Positions 42,566 to 51,932 of a DNA stretch of 58,396 nt are shown here, one piece after another. The notes beneath the pieces were generated by a model. The model had not been told where the DNA came from. It did no database searches and saw only the letters and a program-made list of their open reading frames with translations. This DNA is from Candidatus Roseilinea sp. NK_OTU-006 (GTDB lineage: Bacteria; Chloroflexota; Anaerolineae; J036; Brachytrichaceae). A program made the position numbers and the translations under genes. The stretch is from the NCBI RefSeq assembly GCF_012931985.1, contig NZ_JAAFGM010000022.1, positions 1 through 58,396 on the forward strand. Reading direction: 5' to 3'. Each line of letters begins with the position of its first letter. Within the stretch, counting starts at the first letter, position 1.

Positions 42566-43831
42566 TCACGCGGCTGCTCCCAGGGCCTGGGCCAGGATTT
42601 CCATCGCGTGCATCACCGGCAGCGGCCGGCCGGCGCGCTTCAGGTGCGTTCGGATTTGCACCAGGCAGCCGATGTTGCCCGTGGCGACGGCTTCGGCGCC
42701 GGTGGCCAGGATGCCGTGCGCTTTGCGCTCGCCCAACCGGTCGGCGATGTCGGGATGCTCAATGTTATAGGTGCCGGCCGAGCCGCAGCAGGTCTCACCT
42801 TCGGGGATTTCGACCAGCGTGAGGTTGGGGATAGCTTTCAACAACCGGCGCGGCGCGCCCCAGACGCCTTGCGCATGCGCCAAATGGCAGGCGTCGTGGT
42901 AAGCGACGCGCAGCGGCTGCGGCAGCGGTCGCATCGCGCGCGGGCCCAGCTCGTCGAGAAATTCGCTGACGTCCCTCACCCGATGCGCGAACGCGCGCGC
43001 AATCGCTTCCAGCGGCGCGCCGCGAAAGAGCAGCTCATACTCCTTCATGGCCGACCCACAACCGGCGGTATTAGACACGACCGCGTCCACGTCGCGTGGG
43101 AAGGCGTGCAGGTTCCTCTCCGCGAGCCGGCGGGCGCCCTCGGCATCGCCGATATGCATGCCCAGTGCGCCGCAGCAGCCCTGGCCCTTCGGGATGATGA
43201 CCTCCACGCCATGCGCGGTCAGCACCTGGATCGTCGCGCGATTGATCTGCGGCGCAAGCACCTGCTGCACGCATCCGGCCAGCAACGCCACACGCGCCCG
43301 GCGCGTTCCAATGGCCGGATACATGTCTGCCAGCGGCTCGCTCTTGAGCGGGATGTCTTCCGGGAGCAGGGCGAGCATCGCTGCGAGCTGGCCGGGCAAT
43401 GCGCCCTTGAATGGCCGCGCGAGCTTGCCGAGCATTGCTGCTGCGCGAAAGCGACCGGGGTAGGGCAGCGTCTCGAGCGCCAGCCGTCGCGTCAGGCGGT
43501 CCATCGCCGGGCGCGTGCGCCGCGGCTCGACATACGCGCGGTAGGCGGTGATCAGCTCGCCGTACTTCACGCCGGAGGGGCACGCCGTCACGCAGCCGAC
43601 GCATCCCAGGCAACGGTCGAGGTAGGGAGCCGCTTCCTCTGCGGTGAGCGAGCCTTGCAGCACGTCGCGCATCAGGATGATGCGCCCGCGTGGCGAATCC
43701 ATCTCCTCGCCCAGCACTTTGTAGGTTGGGCAGGCGGCCAGGCAGAAGCCACAATGCACGCAGGCGGCGACAGCATCGGCCATGGTTTGTCCGTTGGGGC
43801 CAAGTTGGTCAACGGGGATCGCGTGTTGCAT
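42566..43831 (-). CDS. glcF: Glycolate oxidase iron-sulfur subunit GlcF
   Basis: The 421-residue protein carries two ferredoxin-type clusters, [12 protein letters not shown] and [12 protein letters not shown], and two CCG (heterodisulfide-reductase-like) domains ([21 protein letters not shown]). It transfers electrons from the GlcD/GlcE flavoproteins to the quinone pool during oxidation of glycolate to glyoxylate. Its start overlaps the end of glcE by 23 bases. Gene order on the minus strand is hydrolase, glcD, gap, glcE, glcF. Confidence 0.94.
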   Translation of the reverse strand: MQHAIPVDQLGPNGQTMADAVAACVHCGFCLAACPTYKVLGEEMDSPRGRIILMRDVLQGSLTAEEAAPYLDRCLGCVGCVTACPSGVKYGELITAYRAYVEPRRTRPAMDRLTRRLALETLPYPGRFRAAAMLGKLARPFKGALPGQLAAMLALLPEDIPLKSEPLADMYPAIGTRRARVALLAGCVQQVLAPQINRATIQVLTAHGVEVIIPKGQGCCGALGMHIGDAEGARRLAERNLHAFPRDVDAVVSNTAGCGSAMKEYELLFRGAPLEAIARAFAHRVRDVSEFLDELGPRAMRPLPQPLRVAYHDACHLAHAQGVWGAPRRLLKAIPNLTLVEIPEGETCCGSAGTYNIEHPDIADRLGERKAHGILATGAEAVATGNIGCLVQIRTHLKRAGRPLPVMHAMEILAQALGAAA

Positions 43832-44924
43832 CTGCCGGAGAGTTTACACGGGGTCTTAAGGGTGCGGCGGGGCCGAATTTATTTTGGGGATCGAGCGCGT
43901 GTATCACGCGCTCGGCGAAAGGGTGGCCTGTGCGTCGCCCGATGCGTGGATCGTCGGGCGCATTCAGCAAGATCAAGCCGGCGAGATCGAGCGACCTGAG
44001 CGTTGCATCGAGTTCGTCGAGCGCAGAGGTCGCGATCCAGGCGACGTTGCCGCCTACGCTGTAGCGCCGGCGCGCCGATGGGACGCGCGCGTCCAGCGCG
44101 GGGATGCGGCTGGGCGTCAGCGGCACCTTGACGACCGGCACGCCTTCGGCAACCCAGGCGAATTCGCGCGCGTTGCGCCAGAGCTGCGCTTCGGCATCGC
44201 CGGTGACGATTTCGCCGCCGCCGCACAGCGACCGAACACGGTCCATGCGCTGCGACAGGCTGGCGGCTAGCCCGCCCACGCGGACGAAGATCGCCGCCTC
44301 GTTGGCTGCGCCAATGACCAGATCAATCGCGTTGAGATCGTAGGGGCAATTGGTCAGCTTGGGTAGCAGCGCCAGGGCGGCACTGAGCGAGGGGCGATCC
44401 ACACGCAGCGTCGCGTAGGCCTCCGGCTTGGGGAAGACCTTGAACGTCACTTCCACGAGCGCGCCGAGTCGGCCCAGGCTGCCGACCATGAGCTTGGGAT
44501 AGTCGAAGCCGGCGGCGTTCTTCACCACCTTGCCGCCGCCCTGGATCAGGTTGCCGTTGCCGTCAATGAAGCGCGCGCCGATGATGAAGTCGCGCACGCC
44601 GCCATAGCGGTAGCGCTCCGGCCCGCATGCATTTGCGGCGACGGTGCCGCCCAGCGTCGCGCCGCGTTCGGTCAGCAGTGGGTCGAACGGCAGGTACTGT
44701 CCATGCGCGGCCAGCAGGCCTTGCACTTCGGCCACGGGCGTGCCGGCCCAGGCCGTGATGATGAATTCGGTCGGCTGGTAATCCACTACGCCGGCCAGCC
44801 GCCGCATATCGAGCGCTGTACAGCCGTTGGCCGGCGCGCGCAGCTTCGTCGCCGCGCCGCGCGGACGCACGCAAGCGCTCGATTGGATCGTTGCTCGGAG
44901 TTCGTCCACGAGGTCAATAGACAT
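43809..44924 (-). CDS. glcE: Glycolate oxidase FAD-binding subunit GlcE
   Basis: The 371-residue flavoprotein has the PCMH-type FAD domain: [45 protein letters not shown] and [28 protein letters not shown]. It pairs with GlcD, which has the same fold plus the substrate domain. The C-terminal half is more variable. The start is ATG 44924. It overlaps glcF by 23 bases. Confidence 0.92.
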   Translation of the reverse strand: MSIDLVDELRATIQSSACVRPRGAATKLRAPANGCTALDMRRLAGVVDYQPTEFIITAWAGTPVAEVQGLLAAHGQYLPFDPLLTERGATLGGTVAANACGPERYRYGGVRDFIIGARFIDGNGNLIQGGGKVVKNAAGFDYPKLMVGSLGRLGALVEVTFKVFPKPEAYATLRVDRPSLSAALALLPKLTNCPYDLNAIDLVIGAANEAAIFVRVGGLAASLSQRMDRVRSLCGGGEIVTGDAEAQLWRNAREFAWVAEGVPVVKVPLTPSRIPALDARVPSARRRYSVGGNVAWIATSALDELDATLRSLDLAGLILLNAPDDPRIGRRTGHPFAERVIHALDPQNKFGPAAPLRPRVNSPADATRDPR

Positions 44925-45238
44925 AGAATAAGCGCGCTATCGCGGCGCAGCGTAGTCAACAACGAATACGCAGTTACCAGACGCCGTATGACGGGCGACG
45001 CCGATGCCGATCTCACGATGCTCTGGACGAGGGTGGCTGGACGTCGTTGCGCGTCGTTCAGCCGGCGCACGCGGGCGTCCTGCCCACGAGCGAAGCGTCC
45101 TCAGTTCTTGGCGTTGGCGGCGAAGGAATAGCCGGCGGCGCGTACGCGCTCGGCTCGGGGCTGCGATGCGAGTGAATCGAAGCGTGCGCATGGCTACCCT
45201 TCCTCACATCGCCATGTGACGCGGGGCACTCATACCCG
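44925..45238. other. 314-base gap between glcD and glcE
   Basis: The two genes are usually adjacent. Short frames exist on both strands (for example 44937-45191 minus) but are Arg-rich and match nothing I know. No clear promoter, hairpin or repeat is seen. It may be a decayed gene or a regulatory region for glcE-glcF. Confidence 0.4.
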
Positions 45239-46687
45239 CTACTCCCGTGAGATCACGCCGGCCCGCTCTAAAGGATGCGCTCCCACCTGATGCAAGGCAG
45301 GCGCTTCGCTGCCGGGGAAGACTTTGCCTCGGTTGGCCAACTCGAGCGGGTCTATCGCCTTGCGCAGCGCCCACATCGCGTCCATGTCGGTCTCGCTGAA
45401 TTGGCGCGGCATGTATTGGCGCTTTTCCATCCCTACGCCGTGCTCGCCGGTGATCGAGCCGCCGAGCTGGATGCATAGATCAATAATCTCGCTGGCCAGG
45501 CCTTCGGCGCGCTGCAGCGCGCCAGGCTCGCGGCCATCGAACATGATCAGAGGGTGCAGGTTGCCGTCGCCGGCGTGAAACACGTTGGCGACGCGAATGC
45601 CCCACTTGGCGCTGAGTTTCTCGATTTCGGCCAACGCCTCGCCTAACCGACGGCGCGGCACCACACCGTCCTGCACGATGTAGTCGGGGCTGAGCCGCCC
45701 CACGGCGCTGAACGCGCTCTTGCGTCCCTTCCATATCCTCATGCGTTCTTCGTCGTCGCGCGCGATCCTGACCAGGTAGGGCCGCGATGCGTCAATCACT
45801 TCCTTCAGGCGCGCCCATTCTGCTTCGACCTGCGCGCGCTCGCCTTCCAATTCGACGATGAGCAATGCGGCGGCGTCCAGCGGATAGCCGGGCTTCACCG
45901 CAGCCTCGGCAGCCTGGATCGAAAGATTGTCCATGATCTCCAATGCGCCGGGCAGCAGGCCGGAGGCGATCACGCTGGAGACGGCGTCGCCGGCGGCTTC
46001 CAGGCTGCGATATGCGGCCAGCAGCGTGCGGTAGGTTTCCGGTTTCGGCAGCAGCCGGACGGTGATCTCCAGCGCGATGCCGAACAGGCCCTCGCTGCCA
46101 ACGAACAGGCCGGTGTAGTCCGCGTCCACGCTCTCTAGGCTGTCGCCGCCCAGCTCGGCCACTTCGCCATCGGGCAATACCACCTTCAACCCCAGCACGT
46201 GGTTGCTGGTCATGCCGTATTTCAGGCAGTGCGCGCCGCCGCTGTTGAAGGCCACGTTGCCCCCGATGGTGCAAATCGGCTGGCTGGAGGGGTCGGGCGC
46301 GTAGAGCAAGCCGTAGGGGGCGGCGGCCTTGGTGATCTCGATGTTCACCGCACCGGGCTCGACCACGGCGATGCGCTGTTGTGGGTCGAGTTTGAGGATG
46401 CGGTTCAGCCGATTGAGCGCCAGGACGACGCCTTCCTTTACCGGCAATGCCCCGCCGCTCAGGCTGGTGCCGCTGCCGCGCGCGACGAACGGTACACCGA
46501 ATTGGTAGCAGGCCTTCACCGTCTGGATCACCTCTTCCTGCGTTTCGGGGATGACGACGGCAAGCGGACGCGCTTGGAAGGCGGTGAGTCCATCGGATTC
46601 GTAAGCGGCCAGCGCCGCCGGCGTGGTCAGCAGCCGATGCTCGGGGAATATCTTTCGCAACGCAGCGAGGAAAGCGGCCTGGTTCAT
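45239..46687 (-). CDS. glcD: Glycolate oxidase subunit GlcD (FAD-linked oxidase)
   Basis: The 482-residue flavoprotein is the catalytic subunit of glycolate or D-lactate oxidation. It has the PCMH FAD domain ([45 protein letters not shown]) and the FAD-oxidase C-terminal domain with [12 protein letters not shown] and [13 protein letters not shown]. Together with glcE and glcF it forms a membrane-associated complex. D-lactate as substrate cannot be excluded. Its start codon overlaps the stop of the alpha/beta hydrolase gene (ATGA), so the two are translationally coupled. Confidence 0.94.
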   Translation of the reverse strand: MNQAAFLAALRKIFPEHRLLTTPAALAAYESDGLTAFQARPLAVVIPETQEEVIQTVKACYQFGVPFVARGSGTSLSGGALPVKEGVVLALNRLNRILKLDPQQRIAVVEPGAVNIEITKAAAPYGLLYAPDPSSQPICTIGGNVAFNSGGAHCLKYGMTSNHVLGLKVVLPDGEVAELGGDSLESVDADYTGLFVGSEGLFGIALEITVRLLPKPETYRTLLAAYRSLEAAGDAVSSVIASGLLPGALEIMDNLSIQAAEAAVKPGYPLDAAALLIVELEGERAQVEAEWARLKEVIDASRPYLVRIARDDEERMRIWKGRKSAFSAVGRLSPDYIVQDGVVPRRRLGEALAEIEKLSAKWGIRVANVFHAGDGNLHPLIMFDGREPGALQRAEGLASEIIDLCIQLGGSITGEHGVGMEKRQYMPRQFSETDMDAMWALRKAIDPLELANRGKVFPGSEAPALHQVGAHPLERAGVISRE

Positions 46688-47487
46688 CTGAGGAAAGCAT
46701 ACATCGCCTCGTTGAAGGCGTCGGGCTGTTCGAGCGGGGTGAGGTGGCCGGCGTTGGGAATCACGACGAGCTTCCCGCTATCCACCTCGCGCGCGATGAG
46801 CTCGGAGTCGCTGGGAGGGGAGATCACATCCTTCTCGCCGGCAATGACGAGCGTCTTGACCTGCACGCGGCGCAACCAGTCGGTCATATCCTTACGCGCG
46901 GCCAGCGCCTCGAGCGTGGCGACGATGGTGTCGGGGTGAGTGCGCTCGATCATGTGGCGCACTTCGTTGCCGCAACGTTCGATGTTCTCCGGCGCAAGCA
47001 GCCGGGGCAACATCTCGTCGGCATAGGGTCGTGTGCCCTGCGTCTTGACCAGTTCAGCCTGCCGCTTTCGATTGGCTTTCGTCTCCGGCGTGTCGCCGGC
47101 GGCGCGTGTGTTCGAGAAAATCAGCCGTCGCACGAGTTTGCGGGTGGCCAGCCGGCGCCAAATGGCCAACGCGATGTAGCCGCCCATGGACAACCCGACG
47201 AAGTTGGCGCTCTTGATGTGCAAATGTTCGAGCAAGGCGACGATGTCGGCGGCAAAGGTATCCACGGTGAGCGGCGTTGGCTCGGCCGGCTTTTTTAACT
47301 CGCTCGATGCGCCGAAACCACGCAGATCGGGTGCGATGCATCGGTAGCTGGTCGAGAAGTAGTCGAGTTGGTGCCGCCAGATGCTGTGGTCGAGCGGAAA
47401 GCCGTGCAGGAAAACGATCACGCCCGTGGGATCACTGCTGCTACGATCCTCGTAGAACATGCGGAGGCCGTTGAGTTCTGCATACAT
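46684..47487 (-). CDS. Alpha/beta hydrolase
   Basis: The 267-residue protein is a classic alpha/beta hydrolase with oxyanion motif [12 protein letters not shown], nucleophile elbow GLSMGG (Ser100), acid Asp in [10 protein letters not shown] and His in [11 protein letters not shown]. It resembles 3-oxoadipate enol-lactonases and haloperoxidase-like esterases; the substrate is unknown. AGGA lies 8 bases before ATG 47487. It is the first gene of the glc operon and overlaps glcD by 4 bases, hinting that it might act on an ester or lactone that yields a hydroxy acid for the oxidase (inference). Confidence 0.88.
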   Translation of the reverse strand: MYAELNGLRMFYEDRSSSDPTGVIVFLHGFPLDHSIWRHQLDYFSTSYRCIAPDLRGFGASSELKKPAEPTPLTVDTFAADIVALLEHLHIKSANFVGLSMGGYIALAIWRRLATRKLVRRLIFSNTRAAGDTPETKANRKRQAELVKTQGTRPYADEMLPRLLAPENIERCGNEVRHMIERTHPDTIVATLEALAARKDMTDWLRRVQVKTLVIAGEKDVISPPSDSELIAREVDSGKLVVIPNAGHLTPLEQPDAFNEAMYAFLR

Positions 47488-47550
47488 AGAATTGTCCTGT
47501 GATCTGTCCGGCAGCGCCAGGCGCGCTCATTCGGTCAGTTCACTTATCGT

Positions 47551-47976
47551 ATGGTGTCATTGCGTCCGGCGACCGAAGCAGACCAGAACGTGATTCGCCG
47601 CATGGTCTTCGCGGCGCGCCTCGATCCGACGTCGCTGAACTGGAGGAATTTTATCGTCGCCGTTGACGATGGGGAAATCGTCGGCGTGGCACAGATCAAG
47701 CCCTATGCCGATTGCCGCGAGTTGGGCAGCTTGGTGGTGAAGCCGACCTATCGCAACCAAGGGATCGGCGGCCGGCTGATCGAAGCGCTGCTGCAGCGTG
47801 AGCGCGGCGAAGTCTATCTCTTGTGTGTGTCCACCCTGGCGCCGTATTACGCCAGGTTCGGCTTCGCGCTCATTGATGACCGCCAGGCGCCCGCAACCTT
47901 GCGCCGCAAGTTGCGTTTTGCTTCGTTCTGCCGTGTGATCGGCGCGCGCGTGGTGGCCATGAAGCGCGCGGTGTGA
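47551..47976 (+). CDS. GNAT family N-acetyltransferase (small)
   Basis: The 141-residue single-domain GNAT shows LRPATEADQNVIRRMV, EIVGVAQIKPY, the acetyl-CoA loop LGSLVVKPTYRNQGIGGRLIEALL and YYARFGFALID. The pattern resembles the arginine-synthesis-linked ArgA-like small GNATs and other amine acetyltransferases; the substrate is unknown. Its stop and that of the convergent prenyl synthase are 1 base apart. Confidence 0.88.
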   Translation: MVSLRPATEADQNVIRRMVFAARLDPTSLNWRNFIVAVDDGEIVGVAQIKPYADCRELGSLVVKPTYRNQGIGGRLIEALLQRERGEVYLLCVSTLAPYYARFGFALIDDRQAPATLRRKLRFASFCRVIGARVVAMKRAV

Positions 47977-47977
47977 T

Positions 47978-49009
47978 TCAATTCGTCCTCCCCAGCAAGC
48001 TACGCGCCAATTCGCGCAGCGCGTGGCTGGCGGCGTTGTCCAGACCGGTTGTGTCGAGGGCAGCAAGCGCGTGGGCGTAAGCTTCTTCGGCGGCCTGTTC
48101 GGCGTGCGCCCTGCCGCCGGCAGCCTCGATCATCTCGCGGATCGTTCGCACCGCGTCGTTGCTCAGCGCGCCGGCCTCGAGGTAGCCCTGGCGAATGCGC
48201 GCGTCGCGTTCGGCGGCGTAGAGCACTGGCAGGGTCTTTTTGCCGTGCGCCAGGTCGCTGTCGTGCTTGCCGGTGATGGCCGGATCGCCCCAGATGCCCA
48301 ACACGTCGTCCTGCAACTGAAACGAAACGCCCAGCCAATGCCCGAAGTCGGCGAACGCCTGCACCGTCGCGTCGTCTGCGCCGCCCAGCAATGCGCCGAT
48401 CTCGCACGCACTCGACGTCAGCGCGGCCGTTTTGCTCTCGATCATGCGCAGATACTCCTCGGCGGTCACGTCGCTGCGCGACTCGAAACTCAGGTCGAGG
48501 TGCTGGCCGATGGTCAGCCGGATGCACATCGCATCGAAGGCGCGCATTGCGCGCACCACGCGCTCGGCCGACGCGCCGCGCTCGGCCGAGCGCAACAGCG
48601 CGAGGTGGGCAAACGCGAACATGGCGTCGCCGGCGTTGATCGCTTGTGCCTCGCCCCACAGCTTCCACACCGTCGGGCGGCCCCGCCGTAGCTCGTCGCG
48701 GTCTTCGATGTCGTCATGGATGAGCGAGAAGTTGTGCAAGAGTTCGACGCCTGCTGCGGCTGGAATGGCAGGGCGGTAATCCCCGCTGCACGCTTCGCAG
48801 CACAGCAGCGTGAGCACCGGTCGGATGCGCTTGCCCGCCGGCGCGGATGCCGGCGCGCCGGCGCTATCGGTGAAACCGAGGTGATAGTTCAACATCACGT
48901 TGAACGGCCGGGGCTGTGCCGGCGCGTTGATGACAGCGCGCATCTCCGCTTCGATCAGGGGGATGTAGCGCTGGAAGACTGCGCTGAGGGTGTTCACGAC
49001 GCTGGACAT
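47978..49009 (-). CDS. Polyprenyl diphosphate synthase (geranylgeranyl-type)
   Basis: The 343-residue trans-prenyltransferase condenses isopentenyl diphosphate with allylic diphosphates to make chains for lipids, quinones or carotenoids. The first Asp-rich motif is HDDIEDRDELRRGRPT (Asp99-Asp103, DDxxD) and the second is FQLQDDVLGIWGD, where the fifth position is Gly, as in several IdsA-like enzymes. It also has GKRIRPVL for substrate binding and GKKTLPVL. Product length cannot be set from the sequence. A TAAAGT box 9 bases before ATG 49009 suggests a leaderless start. The PAP2 phosphatase gene is 12 bases upstream, so the two may act together on polyprenyl phosphates. Confidence 0.9.
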   Translation of the reverse strand: MSSVVNTLSAVFQRYIPLIEAEMRAVINAPAQPRPFNVMLNYHLGFTDSAGAPASAPAGKRIRPVLTLLCCEACSGDYRPAIPAAAGVELLHNFSLIHDDIEDRDELRRGRPTVWKLWGEAQAINAGDAMFAFAHLALLRSAERGASAERVVRAMRAFDAMCIRLTIGQHLDLSFESRSDVTAEEYLRMIESKTAALTSSACEIGALLGGADDATVQAFADFGHWLGVSFQLQDDVLGIWGDPAITGKHDSDLAHGKKTLPVLYAAERDARIRQGYLEAGALSNDAVRTIREMIEAAGGRAHAEQAAEEAYAHALAALDTTGLDNAASHALRELARSLLGRTN

Positions 49010-49021
49010 ACATGCGCAACT

Positions 49022-49657
49022 TTAACCTAATTTGTCCCGCAGATGCAACCCGATGCCGATCCACCCGGCAGCCAGCAGATAGCCGCCAAGCACATCGTTG
49101 GGCCAATGCACGCCCAGGTACACCCGCCCGAAGCCTACGCCAAGCATGAGGAATGCTGCGCCGAGCATGGCGGGTATGCGCAGGCGAGGATGCGACGCGC
49201 TCAGCGCGGCGAGGGCAAACAGCGCGATCGTCGCTGCGCCGGCATGGCCGCTTGGGTATGAGAAGCGTTGAAAATCGGCCTGCAGTTCAGGCAAGCCATG
49301 CGGAATGTAGTCCACGCTTGGCCGCGTGCGTCCAATGGCGATGCGCATCGCGATGTTGCTGATCAACGCGCCAACGTAAGCGGTCAACGGCCAGGTTGCG
49401 CTGGTGATTTGCGCGATGTCGAAAGCGGCGCGACGTTTGCGCTGCTGCGCCAGGTGGGCGCTGCTGGCAAAAGCGCATATCAGCAACGCCGGGGTCGCAG
49501 AACTGATGAAGGTCAGCCACCAGATCAAGCGCGTCAGCGCATCGCTGCGCGTAGTCAACGCCCAACGCACCAGCGCCCATTCCCCAGGCAGCGGGCCGGC
49601 GACCACGACGCATGCCGTAAGTATGGCGAGCGCGACGAACGCCCAGCGCGAGCGCAT
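49022..49657 (-). CDS. PAP2-family membrane phosphatase
   Basis: From ATG 49657 the protein has 211 residues and about five TM helices. The three PAP2 motifs are present: RIAIGRTRPS, YPSGHAGAA, and GRVYLGVHWPNDVLGG with the catalytic His and Asp. Members dephosphorylate undecaprenyl diphosphate, phosphatidate or other lipid phosphates at the outer face. It precedes the polyprenyl synthase by 12 bases on the same strand, supporting a role in polyprenyl phosphate recycling (inference). Confidence 0.9.
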   Translation of the reverse strand: MRSRWAFVALAILTACVVVAGPLPGEWALVRWALTTRSDALTRLIWWLTFISSATPALLICAFASSAHLAQQRKRRAAFDIAQITSATWPLTAYVGALISNIAMRIAIGRTRPSVDYIPHGLPELQADFQRFSYPSGHAGAATIALFALAALSASHPRLRIPAMLGAAFLMLGVGFGRVYLGVHWPNDVLGGYLLAAGWIGIGLHLRDKLG

Positions 49658-49688
49658 GGATGCAACAATGCTACACTGTTTTGTCCTC

Positions 49689-50543
49689 ATGGTCACGACA
49701 TTTCAACTCGACACGAGTGGCCCAACCGACGACAGTCGCATCGTCTTGTTCGGCACGCACACCTCGCTCGGCGAAGCGTCCGGCCAGTTGCCCGACGGGG
49801 CCTACACCACCTTCCGCACCTATCAGGGCAGCCGCGTGCTGCGGTTGCGCCAGCACGTCCAGCGCCTGGAGGAGTCGGTTGCGTTGCTCGGCAATCCTGC
49901 CCATCTCGACGAGGCTGCGACGCGCCGGGCTGTGGCGCACGCCCTGCGCGCGACCGCCTATCCCGAATCGCGCTTCCGGCTGACCTTCGCGCCGCCGATG
50001 TTGTTCGTCAGCATCGAGCCGTTCACGCCCTACCCGCCGTCGCTCTACGAGTCCGGCGTCTGGTGCGTGAGCGTGTCGCTCCATCGCGACAACCCGCACG
50101 CCAAGAGCACGACGTTCATCGCTTCGGCGGCAGATGCCTATCGCGCGTTGCCCGCCGGCGCACATGAGGGCCTGATGATCGGCGAGGATGGCGCCGTGCT
50201 AGAGGGGCTGAGCAGCAACTTCTTTGCGGTCATGCCCTCGGCTGCTGCGCCGGAGGCACCATGCGTGCTGCGCACCGAAGAGGCGCGCGTCTTGGCCGGC
50301 GTGACGCGCGCGCTGGTGTTAGAGGTCGCCCGTCAGGTGTTGCCGGTGTCAACCGAGGCGGTAGCCTATAGCGACCTGCCGCGGGCGCGCGAATGTTTCA
50401 TCACCAGCGTCTCGCGCGAGATTTTACCCGTGGTGAAGGTGGATCAGCTCACCATCGGTGATGGATTCCCCGGACCGATTACCCGCGCGTTGATGCAACG
50501 CTTCCGCGCGCTGGTGGAGCGCGAAGCCGAACCCCTGCTGTAA
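49689..50543 (+). CDS. Class IV aminotransferase (branched-chain / aminodeoxychorismate lyase-like)
   Basis: The 284-residue protein starts at ATG 49689. It has the fold type IV PLP pattern: GAYTTFRTYQG, LRLRQHVQRLEESV, the likely PLP lysine in HAKSTTFIASAADAYR (Lys139), and VLEGLSSNFFAV with Glu172. It could be a branched-chain aminotransferase, a D-amino-acid aminotransferase or 4-amino-4-deoxychorismate lyase. The MFS gene 6 bases downstream hints at a dedicated export or uptake system. TACACT at 49672-49677 may be the -10 box, leaving a leader of only a few bases. Confidence 0.85.
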   Translation: MVTTFQLDTSGPTDDSRIVLFGTHTSLGEASGQLPDGAYTTFRTYQGSRVLRLRQHVQRLEESVALLGNPAHLDEAATRRAVAHALRATAYPESRFRLTFAPPMLFVSIEPFTPYPPSLYESGVWCVSVSLHRDNPHAKSTTFIASAADAYRALPAGAHEGLMIGEDGAVLEGLSSNFFAVMPSAAAPEAPCVLRTEEARVLAGVTRALVLEVARQVLPVSTEAVAYSDLPRARECFITSVSREILPVVKVDQLTIGDGFPGPITRALMQRFRALVEREAEPLL

Positions 50544-50549
50544 CGGATC

Positions 50550-51773
50550 ATGGCCACTTCGACTGCCGTGCCGGCAGGGAGCGCAGCGCGACCGACAATC
50601 CGCCTGGCGCCGGCTATTGCTTCGCTGGTGCTGCTGCGCGGGGCAATGGACGCTGCCTATCGCGCGCCGCTGCCGTTTCTCGTTTACATCGCTGCGGCCT
50701 TTGGCGCCGATCCGGCGCAGGCCGGCTGGCTGGCCGTTGCGCTGAGCACGGCTGGCCTGGTCGCGCCGATCGTCGGCCCGCTGGAGGGTTGGCTGGGCCG
50801 CCGAAGGACGACGATCGTCGCCTCCGGCGCATTTATTGGGATGTGCATGATCATGCCCTTTGCGCCGAGCTACTCGGCCGTCTTGTCGCTCTATCTGGCT
50901 TTGGGTGTGGCCAAGGCGCTGTTCACGCCTCAGGTGCAGGCGTTCATCGGCGATGCCGTGCCCTATGAGCGGCGTGGTACCGCGATCGGCTTCGTCGAAT
51001 TATCCTGGGCGCTGGGTTGGATCATCGGCGTGCCGGTCTTTGGCCTGCTGATCGAATGGGCGACCTGGTGGGCGCCGTTCATCGCCTTCGGCCTGACCGG
51101 TATAGCCGGATTGGCGCTGGTGTTGCATTTCGCGATTGTGCGTGATGCGACCCCGTGTGGGCGAGCAACGCCTCGGTTCGACCTGGGCAGCATGCGGCGC
51201 GTGTGGACGACGCCGGCAGCGGTGCTGGTCTTGGCTTTGGGGCTGTTGATCTCTTTCTCCTCGCAACTGGCGACGCTCACCTATGCGCCGTGGCTCGTCG
51301 CGCAGTTCGGCTTGACGCCGGCGCAGCTCGGGTTGATATCCATCGTGCTCGGTGTGGCCGATGTCGTCGCCGAAGTCGGCGCGATCGTGCTGGTGGATCG
51401 CATCGGCAAGCGTCGCTCGGTGCTTGCAGCGACGACGCTCTATGCAGCCGCCTTCGTCTTGGTGATCGCATTCAGCAAGAGCCTGGGACCGCTGATGGCG
51501 GCGCTCTTCCTCTTGTTCTTGACGTTCGAATATGCTCTGGTGGCGTCGCTCGCCGTGGCGAGCGAGGCGATGCCTGGTGCGCGCGCTACCATGGGCGGCT
51601 TCGTCGTCGCGACGTACTCGATTGGCCGCATCGTCGCTTCACTGATCGCCCTGCCGTTGTTCGGCCTGGCCGGATTGGGTGGGGTGATGACGGTGGCGGC
51701 CATCTCCACGGTGATAGCCGTCGGCGCTTTCTGGTTTGTGCAAGTGAAGGAGGAGGCTCCAGCGCAGCGATGA
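50550..51773 (+). CDS. Major facilitator superfamily transporter
   Basis: The 407-residue protein has about 12 TM helices, motif A-like LEGWLGRRRTTIVASG and the inter-half loop. It starts at ATG 50550, 6 bases after the aminotransferase stop, so they form an operon. The substrate is unknown. It resembles drug-resistance-type MFS efflux proteins more than sugar symporters. Confidence 0.85.
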   Translation: MATSTAVPAGSAARPTIRLAPAIASLVLLRGAMDAAYRAPLPFLVYIAAAFGADPAQAGWLAVALSTAGLVAPIVGPLEGWLGRRRTTIVASGAFIGMCMIMPFAPSYSAVLSLYLALGVAKALFTPQVQAFIGDAVPYERRGTAIGFVELSWALGWIIGVPVFGLLIEWATWWAPFIAFGLTGIAGLALVLHFAIVRDATPCGRATPRFDLGSMRRVWTTPAAVLVLALGLLISFSSQLATLTYAPWLVAQFGLTPAQLGLISIVLGVADVVAEVGAIVLVDRIGKRRSVLAATTLYAAAFVLVIAFSKSLGPLMAALFLLFLTFEYALVASLAVASEAMPGARATMGGFVVATYSIGRIVASLIALPLFGLAGLGGVMTVAAISTVIAVGAFWFVQVKEEAPAQR

Positions 51774-51826
51774 TGCGGCGGCTGAATTACGCTGCACAAC
51801 AGCCACATGCCAGCGACAATCGTGCG

Positions 51827-51856
51827 CGCATCGTTCGTTGGCCAACGAACGATGCG
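51827..51856. repeat. Perfect 30-base palindrome between convergent genes
   Basis: CGCATCGTTCGTTGG (51827-51841) is followed directly by its exact inverse complement (51842-51856), with no spacer. No U-run follows, so it is not a standard terminator. It lies between the MFS stop and the convergent LCP gene. A half-site-like sequence, GCATCGTTCGCTGG, occurs at 53003-53016 at the LCP start. Confidence 0.75.
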
Positions 51857-51932
51857 TTCCGTTTGCCGGGGTTTGCGCCGACCGAGGCGCTCGCGCATGG
51901 GGGGCAGCAGGTCAAGCGCGCGCTGAATCGGA

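Noticed and set aside
42608-43999. Open frame of 463 codons on the plus strand
   Set aside because: It is antisense to glcF and the end of glcE, which carry conserved cluster and FAD motifs.
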